64,000 nucleotides of DNA. It comes from Taenia hydatigena (lineage: Eukaryota; Platyhelminthes; Cestoda; Cyclophyllidea; Taeniidae). Below, piece by piece: positions 38,645 to 49,599 of this stretch. The notes beneath the pieces were generated by a model. It worked only from the letters and a program-made list of their open reading frames with translations, did not search any database and was not told the DNA's origin. Position 1 is the stretch's first letter. Each line of letters starts with the position of its first letter. The DNA lies in assembly GCA_036345935.2 (NCBI GenBank), contig JADWOT020000007.1, forward strand, positions 11,328,099-11,392,098, written 5' to 3'. The position numbers and the translations under genes are program-made.

Positions 38645-39509
38645 TCAGCATGATGGTTCCCAGTTGGGAATGGAAACATCCAAATCGAGTATCTTTCGAG
38701 CTAGTAAAATTGGCACATCAGTCATTGGAAGCGGTTTGAAAGTGCCCGTGTCAGATGTCATTCCCAAAATCTCATTACTTCCTTGCCGAAACGCATTCCC
38801 TGCTATTGAATTTAATATAAAAAATGCAGCCTCTATGAGGGCCTTTATCTCAGCCTGAACGATGCTGTGATTATTAAAATATATGTTATTCTTCCCTATT
38901 TTATCTTGACATATGAGCATACCCAAATATCTCATTACCTAATAATCCCATGCACTTGACCTAAATGACAAGAGCATTATTCCAAGAGCTGTTGCGGAGG
39001 AAAAAGCACACCCGGAAATGATCACTGACTGCGTTTTTCTTCTACTTTGGGATCAAGCAGTAAAAATGGCTCTCTTCAACTAACGCACCTTCTTACTCCG
39101 GGATATTTTATGAGCATGATATGACTGTTCATTTTCACTGATTCAAACATCCATGCAAAGGCTATGATGCCACCGCAGTTGCGACTGCAGACAATGACCG
39201 CACTGTGACAAATATCCTGGGTAACAATGCCACCCGAATTGGAAGGCGATGGCATCAATAGCAGACATCATTTTGACAAGCAATAAATGTTATATCATAA
39301 AACTCGGGAACGAGATGATATTTATTGCCACATATACTGTACAACATTCTAAATAAACTAAATAAACTGACCTTTAAAATACGCATCCACGACCGACTAA
39401 TGACCGGTAGGTGTGTGCATTTTTGATCTATCGTCCAAGCGCGCCCGACTGGAGGAGACCTCTGTCCCACTACATTCAAACAAATTTTGCTGCCTAAAAC
39501 AAACGCCAT
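38645..39509 (-). CDS. candidate three-exon gene, unknown protein, 155 aa
   Basis: Exon 1, 39509-39372, starts AAAGATGGCG (good Kozak) and ends at GTCAGT: MAFVLGSKICLNVVGQRS... to SWMRILK. Exon 2, 39216-39097, follows TTACCCAG and ends at GTAAGA: DICHSAVIVCSRNCGGIIAF... to IKYPG. Exon 3, 38854-38645, follows CGTTCAG: AEIKALIEAAFFILNSIAGN... to VSIPNWEPSC and TGA. All three junctions are phase 0 with no stops, introns are 155 and 242 bp, and AATAAA follows. The basic N-terminus could be an organelle presequence (inference). I recognise no family. The gene is divergent from the FBXO4-like gene, with 191 bp between the start codons. Splice sites are only fair, so the model could be partly wrong. 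Confidence 0.35.
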
Positions 39510-39700
39510 CTTTGTTTTCCTTGGCTGTGCTCATACCCATTGCTTTACATTTTTATGGAAACACGATTTATCATTTTCCTTGCAAATCGAATTCGCCGTA
39601 TCGTTTGACTGACTGTGCTCGACCAGTATACCAGACATGCGGTCATTTCAAATCATTCACAGAGCGGGCCAGAAGTTGCGTGGTCTACCAGACATTTACC
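39510..39700. promoter_or_regulatory. possible bidirectional promoter
   Basis: This 191-bp gap lies between the start codon of the minus-strand candidate gene (39509) and that of the FBXO4-like gene (39701). It must hold the 5' UTR and core promoter of the FBXO4-like gene unless an untranslated exon lies further upstream. I see no clear TATA box at the usual place. A shared promoter is inference and depends on the minus-strand gene being real. Confidence 0.35.
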
Positions 39701-40756
39701 ATGGCGACCAGAGTGAGTCATTTGCGATCTCCATTTTAGCCCCTGTCTCCATTGCATTGCATCACATAAGGCGTTTATTACTTTTAGGAACAATTGCCAA
39801 GCATTTGTGATCTTCCCTTTGAAGTATTAGTAAGAATTTCCGGTTTCCTCAATGGGGCTGATCGCTTGAGTTTTAGTAAAGCTATTCCAGGATTGAGCTC
39901 TATATTTTCCGAGAAGATTAGTCACCAAGCTTTTTATGAACACATCAGTCATTTCACATGGTTTGATAAGCAACTCTGTGATGCATTATGGCCAGAGAAC
40001 TTGGCTGCTGCCCACCTAACTGTTCTTCGAGCTAACCTATATTACAAGGAACAAAATCGTCTCTGGTTTCGTCGCTCCTTCGCCCATGTTTCCATACGTG
40101 CATTGGAACCTCTTTCATGCCTCATTATCTCTCCGACGGCGAGCGTAAAGCCGTTGACTGTGGGAGATTTGCACGGACTTGAGCCTTATGTACACGTAGT
40201 GGATAGAAGTAGTGATGTGTTTGTGCCATTGCAAAACCAACATCAGAAGGCCATCTTACGCCTACCCATAATAAAAAGGCGAGGCTTGACTGAGGTTTCA
40301 GTCGAAACCTCATTTCTGTCGTCTTGTATCGGGTCACAGTTTCCTGGAATATCGTCATATGCTGACGATCTACTCGCAGCAGACAAAACAAAGATCAGGA
40401 GAGCCAACTGTGTTCTCTACTTTGTGGATTACCAAAAGTGTACAGACAAGAAGAATATTTGGATAACACTGAAGACGATCGCAAAGAGCCTGCTGATGAA
40501 CCAAACACTGATTGTGGTAGTTGCAATTAATGCAAAGGAGGACAAAATGCGTGCGCTGAAGCAGGTCGAGGAGTTCTATCGCGACCTCGGCAGCTCTAGG
40601 GACTCCCCATTAGCAGCCATTTCGACGAATTGGCGACTGTGGTGCTTGTACGAGGGCGAACTTGGTTATCTGAATTGGATAGAGATATTTAGATGGGCCT
40701 GTCTTGTCTCCATTTGGAAGCGAAATGAGTATTATCGAGGTGGCAGTCCATTTTGA
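39701..40756 (+). CDS. FBXO4: F-box protein, FBXO4-like, 326 aa, two exons
   Basis: F-box proteins are substrate receptors of SCF (Skp1-Cullin1-F-box) ubiquitin ligases. Exon 1 (39701-39712) encodes only MATR in the context TACCATGGCG and ends at GTGAGT. A 75-bp intron (39713-39787) ends TTATTACTTTTAG. Exon 2 (39788-40756) continues in phase as EQLPSICDLPFEVLVRISGF. The F-box spans about residues 8-50. The C-terminal half resembles the GTPase-like domain of FBXO4: VLYFVDYQKC where FBXO4 has a YVANAEA strand, LIVVVAINAKED where it has LLVLSCISQGD, and a final GELGYLNWIEIFRWA like its GFLNGIEWIL helix. Length is somewhat below vertebrate FBXO4. At 320 codons exon 2 is by far the longest frame in the window and intact. 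The F-box is confident, the FBXO4 assignment moderate. Confidence 0.85.
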
Positions 40757-40808
40757 GACCCGCCTTAGTGATGTTTTGCTTTCAGGGAGACTATGAATTA
40801 ACGTTGCG

Positions 40809-40814
40809 AATAAA
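40809..40814 (+). terminator. AATAAA polyadenylation signal of the F-box gene
   Basis: AATAAA lies 53 bp after the TGA of the FBXO4-like gene, in GCGAATAAAATAAG, giving a short 3' UTR. Confidence 0.65.
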
Positions 40815-41535
40815 ATAAGTTGCCGAATGTTTCTGCAGTTCTAAACGCCTTTTCGTCTTTTCTGCTTGATTTTTTACAGCGTTGAGCACGATGCTACCTT
40901 TTGAGCGGTTCCATAATCTGGAAATGTTTATTGTGATAGCACTCTAATAACATTCCTGAGGGCAGTCACAAAGTAGCAACTTTGGATTGGCTTTATGCTC
41001 CAAGTAGAGGAAAATAACAAGGGTGTCATCTGCGTGGTATTTTAGAGAATCGTATCAACACAATTGATTTAAAAACAGGCATACTGACTGAGAAGTGTAG
41101 CTCATTGCTAGTGGTAGGTTCCTCATTCCAGTATTGCAGCTGGCAAATCATTTGCTACCAAGCCATGACTGGCTGGCATTAATCAAGATTTTCCGATTAA
41201 TGCTCCGCAAAATGTAATCGGTCAGCCAGACGGTGTTATCTACTGCCAATAGCTAATTCTAATTTATCAGGTAAGATAGGTTTGCATCTTGACAGCTGCT
41301 TGATAGTAGCAAGTACTGCTTACTTCCTTAAAGCGCTTTGCAGGATGTTGCTATCTTTGCCCAATTTGACATTAGGGAGGAGAATGCGAAAGTAAGGTCA
41401 ACGGAGGTATTTTTCATTTCACGATGTGAAGTTGAGAACAATTACAGGCGTTGGAGGATTTTTGCGGATTCACTGTCACTGTCCTCCATCCCGTATCCAT
41501 TAGTGAGTCACTTTAATTTTACTCCAGGGAATGCT
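40815..41535. other. no supported gene
   Basis: Downstream flank of the F-box gene. The short frame at 41338-41547 has no support. Confidence 0.5.
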
Positions 41536-41628
41536 GCCTCACAATGAGGTAGTGCATAACTTGGCTGATTATTGCGTGAATAGCGGACTCATTCCTTAGT
41601 TGACCTTGCTACTGGCTTAGGCGAGGAC
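41536..41628 (+). ncRNA. candidate let-7-family microRNA hairpin
   Basis: The 5' arm starting at 41545 reads TGAGGTAGTGCATAACTTGG, with the full let-7 seed GAGGTAG. The opposite arm at 41598-41619, AGTTGACCTTGCTACTGGCT plus TA, pairs with it: T-A, G-T, A-T, G-C, then AGT/ACT, GCA/TGC and AACT/AGTT, with a G-G mismatch and small bulges where pre-let-7 tolerates them. The stem extends below as GCCTC/GAGG(A)C. The loop is about 36 nt. Known let-7 RNAs begin TGAGGTAGT; the 3' half here is not one I recognise, so it would be a divergent member. An 8-mer seed is expected about twice by chance in this much sequence, so the case rests on the fold. Confidence 0.35.
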
Positions 41629-42737
41629 GCCAATGACACGGCATGACTAAGATTGTGTGGAGGCCATCAAACCCTCCCCTGTAAGGCAACCCCAGCACCC
41701 ACAGCCGAGACGTGTGTGGGTGTGCTGTTCAATTAAAAAGGGGTCTTCGAGTCCCGATGATGGTCTAAAAACGAGTTCTTATTATGAATTGTCCTCAAAG
41801 GGGCAAAGGAAGAGGCATTATTCTACCCTTGCTACCGCCGAACTGGCCACGCAAGTCCCTCGGCGGTGTCACACTCAACTTGGCCTTCATGACTACGTAT
41901 GATATCCCTGCAATGTTAATCGAGTGATTCGGAATGTATGCTTACCATTTATCAACGTCCTGACATTGACCAAACTTACAAGTGTGTTGCAGAACCAAAA
42001 CGACGAAGAAACCGAAGCTGTAAAATTGCTGTCACGCCAATTATTTTATGAGTCCAGCATGTCAAACGGGACATAAAACTGGAGGATTGCAGGTTGAATA
42101 CATGCAGAAATGTACGACTGCAAATACTTGAAGCAGCTGCCTATGCTTTGTTCAATTCCCTCTGCAGAACATACTGCTCAGATGTTAATGGTGTTCGGTA
42201 GTCTGTAAGCCACTTTGAAGAACGTTCGAATCCAATCCAAATGTAGTTTTTCACTACGCAGTTGTTTACGTGTGGCAAACGTATGATTTGCTTGTTGAAA
42301 TGCACGTGTCGATTCAAGAAGCAGAAAAGTGACTCATACTATTTAGAGGAAAGCGCGTTTTGAAGTGGTCGAGCAACGCAGCAACCTGTAAAACCTATTT
42401 CTTGCTTTCATCGGAATAAGGGTACTTTTTAAGCACACATTAATTGGTCTACTTTTCTGAAGGTCGCAAACTTGGTCAATTAGGTCATTAGTTCATCAAC
42501 GAATAATATAATACTTTGCACTTAATGTCTATCTAAAAAACAATTTCTGTCTAATCAAATATATGCCTATTATCAGTTCTGCCATTGGCGCTGCTACCGC
42601 ATATTGCATTGCCAATTCCAAACAATGGCAAGTTATGCATGCATCATGATTGCGTGACTTTGCAACTAGACCGTACTAAAGGAATTTGTGTACTAGCATC
42701 GTAGCGAAGTCACCTATCATCCACCTAGGGGTCCGGC
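41629..42737. other. no supported gene
   Basis: A GC-richer patch at 41650-41900 contains a plus frame of 81 codons without recognisable features. Nothing else found. Confidence 0.5.
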
Positions 42738-43064
42738 TTATTCGAGCCTCATCCTCAGTACCACATAGCTTATCAATGTTATTATCTTTTGATGATGACG
42801 GGTTTTGGCAGCCTCTGCCACTTTCTTTCTATTAATTTGTTTTCCGTTATTTCTTTCTACTCCAACATCTTTTGCATTTTTATATGCAAACTTTCTTGAC
42901 AATTTAGACACAGGTTGTCTCACATCCCAAAACCCTGGTCTGTCACCCAAATTGGGATTCAAAATAGGCAAATATCTCAGTGCACGAGGTTTAGACCCGA
43001 CTGGATAAGCATCTTTCCAACATATTCTTTTCCCACCACCTAACAAACTCTTTTCAATGTGCTC
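42738..43064 (-). CDS. candidate last exon, basic protein, unknown
   Basis: On the minus strand an acceptor-like CAGCTTTAG ends at 43065, followed by 108 codons: EHIEKSLLGGGKRICWKDAY, PVGSKPRALRYLPILNPNLG, DRPGFWDVRQPVSKL, a Lys/Arg/Asn-rich middle, and the end ISYVVLRMRLE before TAA at 42738-42740. The upstream sequence is open in the same frame (WMRGVNDGPFTLYDADQL), so the TAG at 43065-43067 may instead be a disabling stop in a pseudogene. The PILNPNLGDRPGFWDV part looks globular and the tail basic. No family recognised and no AATAAA just downstream. Confidence 0.3.
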   Translation of the reverse strand, partial: EHIEKSLLGGGKRICWKDAYPVGSKPRALRYLPILNPNLGDRPGFWDVRQPVSKLSRKFAYKNAKDVGVERNNGKQINRKKVAEAAKTRHHQKIITLISYVVLRMRLE

Positions 43065-43067
43065 CTA

Positions 43068-46000
43068 AAGCTGGTCCGCATCGTAAAGTGTAAACGGGCC
43101 GTCATTAACGCCTCGCATCCAGCTTCGCACATGCCCATGCTCACAGAACTGTCCACTTCCGCAGTGAGCCAGACTATAACTGGATCATGACATCTTTCAT
43201 GGTGTCATCAGTGCTCAAGGCAGCATTGCAACATTGCCCTCTTAATAACAGCTTTGTCAACAGGTTATCACTTAGGATACTCAGCTCTACCGCCTATGGA
43301 TATGTCTCTGCCTATGCTTCTGCCAGTATAATTGTACTGCGTCATTGGAAAAGCTCAATTAATAGCCTCAACTCTCACGACCACAAAATCTTTTATGTAA
43401 ACCCTCTTGGTTCCTTGAAATTGATATAGCAGCCACAGTGGAATCGTTTGGATTCCACTAGCTTCTGATAGTTACACTTGTTATGGATTTGAGGGCGGCT
43501 AAATTAAGCGTAACGGGGTATCTCGTGTAGTTTACTCGGAGCCTTGACAGCCCTAGCAGGCGTCCACTGACTGCTCTACTAACGAGTTGGCGAACGTAGT
43601 GCATCGAACATCACCGATGTAAATGCATCAATAAATTGGTCTAGCTTGTTACTGCGGGACTAATATGATGCTACCTTCAAAGGAACTGAAGGGAAACATG
43701 TGACATAGTCTTTCTTTTGTGGCCAACAGTGGCGAAGCATATTTGCTTTATTCTTTTCCGTTACATATATAAGTAGCTATTTTTACTGCGATTACTTTCT
43801 GGAGCCCGTGCCTTTACCAAATAGCGTGGTCTTCCGATTAACTTACGTTTTGCCTAGTCATGGAAATAGACTTGGCCTATAACTCTCTCGACTTTGGATT
43901 AGTCATAGCAGAGGTTGCTCAGAAGGACTTAGGGAAAAGTTGCATTCTATCTAAGCTGCAAGAATTAAAATTTTTAGCAGCCAACTTCTTTGTGGCTGGA
44001 ATTCTAACATTCTAATCAGAACGCAAATATATTGTGGAATTTAGCAAGAATTTATAGACAATTGCAGAAGAGCTGATTTTGTAAAGTGAAATTTCGTGGT
44101 TTGCCAGAGAGTGGCAATTGGACGTAGCAGATGTACTATGCCAGGATAGGTGACAACGAGTGATGGCTATTTGCCAGATGAAATTGAACCGACGAGTAGA
44201 TGTAATGACTACTATTTCCATCAACTGTTTACAACTTGTTAACAATCGACCATCTTTAATGAAAGCTGAATGATAGGTGTTAGCAGCACGCCATTGCTGC
44301 ACCTTCCCAATGCAAAGATGGACTTGCTCACTGTTGATTACGCGAGGAAGGGGAAGGTCAAATAAGCCTTTTCAAATTCCTTTGACCACTAACACTCCAT
44401 GTTGGACCGAGTCAGACATCATTACTCAAGAGCTCTAAAAAAGGGAGATATCCTTCTATTAGAACTAAAATATACCGCTGCAAGTGCGCCCACAATTCGA
44501 AAGAATCAACGCACTTTGCGAATGAGCTGTCAAAGTGCGCTTTGCATGTATTTTGGAGTGGCAGAAGTAGTCCTTACATACATTGAAAGGAAAGCGTGTT
44601 AGGGACAGTGATGATTGTTAAGCTAATTAAACAAACTCGCATACTTTGCCAAAGAGCAGCTAAGGACAGCTTAGATCCTATTCGCGGCTCAAAACGCACA
44701 ACAAATGCATCCTTGTTTTCTGCAATGGAATGTGCCATCAAATTTCCCACATCAAAGGTTCTCTTATTCGGAGTGGCCGAAATGCTGCATTCCTTTTATA
44801 ACTTTATAAACAGAAAAGAACGATTTGAGGTGCGCAGCGTGATTTCCTGTAACAGATGGTTTAAAATTCACCGTCGCCTTAAAAGCGTCATATTGACACT
44901 AGTTTGACGACATGAGTAGAGGTCATCATTTGTATCAGATTCGATAAGTGTTTACCCTCATACTTAATTTGTCGATGAATTTTCGTTAGTCTTGGCCACG
45001 GCAGCGAGCATCCATCGCAGTAAGCCTGACAGTAAATATTAAATTTACGTACTTGTCATTCAGATCCTTCTCGACGTCAACTGGCTAGAGCACTACTCCG
45101 ATAATAAACTAGTGAATGGCGCTCATCAAGTGCAGCGATTACTTGGCGATCGGGTTGGGTCAATGGAGAGAACTGTATCAAGGTGGAGTGTATCCGAAAG
45201 GTCGTGTAAATAACGAATTTCAATAGGGTGCTAGGGCTAATGGTCTGCGATTTTCAGCCTATAGGAGGCAAAAAGCAAAAATGCCTTAGAAATGCGTTAT
45301 GATAAAATCTACATGAACGAATGCAGGTTGGTTAAATTTACTAGAGGAAAATTGGGGAAATTTGAAGATGGTGGCCGAATTTAAAGTTAGCGGCTTGTTT
45401 GACCCAATCATTAACATTTCACTCAGTCGGGAGATGACATTGGACTATTAGCATCGAAGAAAGCCGTAACTATTCCACTTTGACAATTCAAGAATAGTGA
45501 TTACGCATACTCCATTGTATCCACTTCGGTTAACTGGCGCTCTATCACGGGCATTATCAAGCCATTTGGGCACGAAAAGAGTGGTTTTACTACTTATTTG
45601 TCAAACTCTTAAGCCATAATATTGTATTCCTAATAATTTTTCCTAATTTCATTTGATAATTGCATTATATGCCTTTGTAAATACCGGGAGGGCTTTGGAA
45701 GTAATAGCTTACTTATTATGTAGCAAACTTTTTGCACAAGACTTGCATCATCTCTTTGAAGATGAGGACATGAGCTACTACATTTAATGCTATTAGTTAA
45801 TTTACCGCAGGTTTTGTTAACCACACAAACAAGCAGTTAAATGCTGCACACTACAGTCTCCTGGTCTTATAAATTGCAATAATGTCGGATTTATGCAATA
45901 ACATTAGCACAACTTGTCTGTAGGACGTTCGGGGTAGCCACTTTTAGGTCAGGGCGTAAGAATTCTTAACAAATGTGAACTAAAATCTTAATATTGAGTC

Positions 46001-47409
46001 CCTCTAAGTGCCATATGCAGGTCTCGGATCCTTTGAAGTGCTAAAAGGAAACTCAACTATACTTCTGTCTCCTTCCTTTTTCAGTGTTTACTAAAATCCT
46101 AAAGGCATCAATTTTTGCGTTATTCGTCCTTTAATGGGATTGCTGCCTTTAGCAAACTTACAGATCAAGAGAGGCGTATCATGCGCGTTCAAATCATGCA
46201 TTGGACAGTGCTGAAAAATGATGTCCTCCTTGTGAAGCACTTGATTTAATGCACATGCTTGGTGCGTGAAATCGTCTGTTGCCGCTCTGATGAGACTATT
46301 CAGAAACAGAGAGAGTTAGGATGTCAGAGGAGGTTGCATTCTGTTCATCGAAAGGCTAGGGCGTGACAAACCCTTTGTCCTTGCAAATGTTTGCATGGTA
46401 GGGGACTTAGCTAAGTGAGCCATTGTTAACCTGCGGGTCCCTTACAGGGTGGAGTCAGTCAATTGCATCATGCCACCATCTGGGCACTTTGTCCCTTAGA
46501 TCTGTCTGACAATTTGATTGCCGATAGTCGTTAATAAATGGGAATCGCTTGTGCAAGTTGCGAAACGGCACGGAGTGGCTACTCTGAATATGGCTTCAAT
46601 TGAACATATTTTAATGTGTTAGCCATATTCTTATATAAGGGTTAGAAATTGTGCTTTGTCAACTAAACGCACAGTGCTTCTACTAGCTACTTGCTCAATC
46701 TTGAACATGATTAAAAACGGGTTTTAAGCACTCCCCTCTAACCACACGCCGACGGACGTGTTAAGATGCAAAGCAGAACAGATAAAAGTGTTTCATTAAC
46801 AAATGCACATGCGATAGAATTAATTACGATCCATGTTTGGCAAGGTCACATCGAAGCACAAGATTACTTTTGGCAGGCAAAGGCGATTTTGTTTCTATCT
46901 GTGCTTGAAAGATCATTATTGACCAGAATAGAATATGTTCAACCCGTTAGCTTTTGGTACGTTACTCAGGTAAAGCGATACGAAATCTAGCTGAGTTAAA
47001 TAGCCCTTGTGTCTACTTTGACAGCAAATGTTATGGAGACGACGCGCTTTAATGCAATGGGTCTTTTTACATTCTTTTGATCCACTAGTATTCAGCGACT
47101 AAGGAAAAATCAAGAACCTTGAGTTATGATATTAATACGAACCAACAAGTAGGCAATAAAACAGATTGCACCGTCAATGGAGCCAAATAATTAATAGAAG
47201 GACGCGGACGTTCTTCTTTGTCGAAGGTGTTTTCACTTATAGATCTGAGCAAGTTGATGCTGCACTGATTCCAGTGTGTAATGGTAGGTGTGCTATTTTA
47301 AATCTATCACGCCTTTAATAAAGACTGCGTGTGTGAAACTTCGACCAGCCCACGCTTTAATTAAGTAGGACCACAGTAGAAATCCGCGGCCACTGTTCTA
47401 AAGACGTAG
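43068..47409. other. no supported gene
   Basis: Frames at 44012-44302 (minus), 44399-44602 and 44596-44907 (plus) are within chance expectation and show no domain. No repeat partner seen. Confidence 0.5.
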
Positions 47410-49599
47410 AGTAGCATATTTGTTAAAGAAAAAAATAAACTTATAATAATTGATGGGTGGAGATATTTCAATCGCTTAAATCGGCTGCTAAACTCGACAA
47501 TGCAACATAAATAAGTTCTATGAAGACAAGCTGCTAGTCAGTATGAGGCCTAATTTTCAGCCTATAGTTGATAAATACCGGTTGGGTGAGTGTGAAAGAA
47601 TCTAGCGGGTCAAACTTACCTTATCTTTTGATCAGCGAATTTCCTTAAAATCAGACATGATAAAGTGTGGAGGGGGTGGTTAATCGCATTTGATTCCCGA
47701 ATATCTGTAATGTTGGTTCTTAAGAATGAGGGCAAGTACAAGTTGTGAGAGTTTCGCAGCCACGCGGCTGTTGGGATGGTCATTCCAACACGCTTGGCCT
47801 AGCAAATCGAAACTAAAAATTGCACACCTAGTGAATTTCGTGTGACGTGAAATAGAGCAACGAATGAGAGGATTACGTAAGGAAAGAGCTGAAAGTAAAG
47901 TTATGATCGGTGGTTATTTTAAATAGCCATAGCCTGAAGTTTTTACCTACGTACTCCTTAAATTGATCTTGACCAACTTGTGGTCGAGTCTTGGTAGATG
48001 GCAAAAATGTGCGGATTTACAGGGTCACAGCAGCCAACGACGACGACCTTTGCATCCAAACGGAAGAGGCCATGGACCTCAAAACTTGCCTCCTTGCTGT
48101 TTGTTATTTCGCGCAAATAACAATGTATTGTCATGCCAATCGACAGTGAACTCAGAATGTCCAGTATGCACCTAGTCTTTCACGGATTTAAAAGGAGGGT
48201 ATGAAATCCCCTCAAATGCAAAGTTGACACTAACGTGGATGCGCTTAAAGTTGGCTTAGGTGAGTGAATGAAGCAGTGTGGATTGACGGTCTTAATTTTA
48301 GCCAGAGTTAAGTGCCAACGAAAAATAATTGATCACAGCTTAACCAATAGGCAACAAATCTTTGTTGACCGTTTAGTAGCAACCAGTTGTGTCGACGCGG
48401 CATTGGAATAAATAGTTAGTTGTTGCTTCAAAACCAAACGTCCGAGAGTGTCTGCCTTACCCATACGGGGAGGCTAGGCCGGTAGTGTTAACAAATTCGT
48501 GGTCGACACGTCACGGCGAACATTGAGTGAGGTCGCGACATCTTCCCCCGGGGGGCTGGACAGGGTCACCACACCGGAGGCGTGTGTGCGTCACTGTCAA
48601 TGTCAAACGGTCTACTGTACCTCGTCTACGGTATTAAAATGGATATGCAGCACTCATCGGACCCAATACTGACAATGGAAAGACTATACTATGCAGATCC
48701 GACTGATAGGCTAGCTTTAGCAGAGGTCTCATCGCTGCAATTTGCAACTAGTGGTGACATCATCTTACTCGACATCCTCCTATTTTAGCCGAAGTCTTTT
48801 AAGGGAAATTGTCTATCTTGCACGAACATGGATTTGCAAAGCGCGTGTGCAATTATTGCGTAGAACTAGAGTGATTAGGGATAGCTCCGAAAAGGACGTG
48901 TCTTTGTTATGTATTTCACAAAATCAACACGCTAAAATAGTGTGCTTCTGCAAAGCCAAGACTTTCGCGATCTTGCAAACGGTGGCATTATCTATTCGAC
49001 AACACTTTCTTATCGATGGGAAGGAGACGGATACCCTCCCCTTCTGCAAGCTCTATAATCCGCAACAAGAGCAATCAAGTACTCAACATCAAATCTTATC
49101 AGAACTTGGTCTCTTACATATATCGATGAAATGCTTTCCTTGAATTCACGCATCCACCATTGTGGATCGCATTTCATTACATTGCGCTTTCTGTGCATTC
49201 TTATAGCAAATAATGACACCGTTAGTTTGGAAGGCCCATATGCAAGTCCTACGGCCTGGGTCTCTGTCAATGAGTTCATAATTTGCCCACGAGATTTGTT
49301 AGCCTTCCTTAAATTTATCCGGCTACCGCCACTGTCTTTTTATTACTGTGTTAAGCAGTGGTTTTGGCATTCATTAAGGCAAAAGAGGAATATTTTAGCT
49401 GAGTCCAGTTGATTAATTCGATTGCCTGCGATCCTTCAATTGAATCAAATTTCTCAACTTTGGACAATTGCTAAGGTGTATCTGCTAAGATGTGGTCAAA
49501 CAAAGTAGCAAAGATGATCATGCTGCGCAAATGTAAGGATGCTTATTTGATAGATGAATGAAAGCCTTTAAGAGGTTGAACTCATTTGTTTAGAAGGCA
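47410..49599. repeat. 1.2-kb tandem unit, copy 1, split by an insertion
   Basis: 47410-48240 matches 49600-50400 and 49204-49599 matches 50401-50794, in the same order and orientation. Landmarks are GGAGATATTT, GTCAGTATGAG, TTTTCAGCC, CCACGCGGCTG, TTAAATAGC and GTTAGCCTTCCTTAA. The two halves of copy 1 are separated by 963 bp absent from copy 2. Divergence is substantial, so the duplication is old. Within the unit a plus-strand peptide is shared (DGKN..., NDD, CIQT, KTCL, AVCYFAQIT); a minus-strand frame (HCYLR-ITNS, LFRLDAK, HIFAI) is shared too, with one stop in copy 2. The ancestral coding strand is therefore undecided. Confidence 0.75.
48241..49203. mobile_element. 963-bp insertion inside tandem unit copy 1
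   Basis: Copy 2 reads straight through GTGGATG-AGCAAATAACGAC, while copy 1 has GTGGATG at 48240 and resumes AGCAAATAATGAC at about 49204. The inserted DNA has two overlapping plus-strand frames, 48582-48788 and 48742-49143 (133 codons; REIVYLARTWICKARVQLLR, then SLLCISQNQHAKIVCFCKAK). I see no terminal inverted repeats, target duplication or known domain. It could be an unclassified mobile element, or copy 2 could carry a deletion. Confidence 0.4.
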
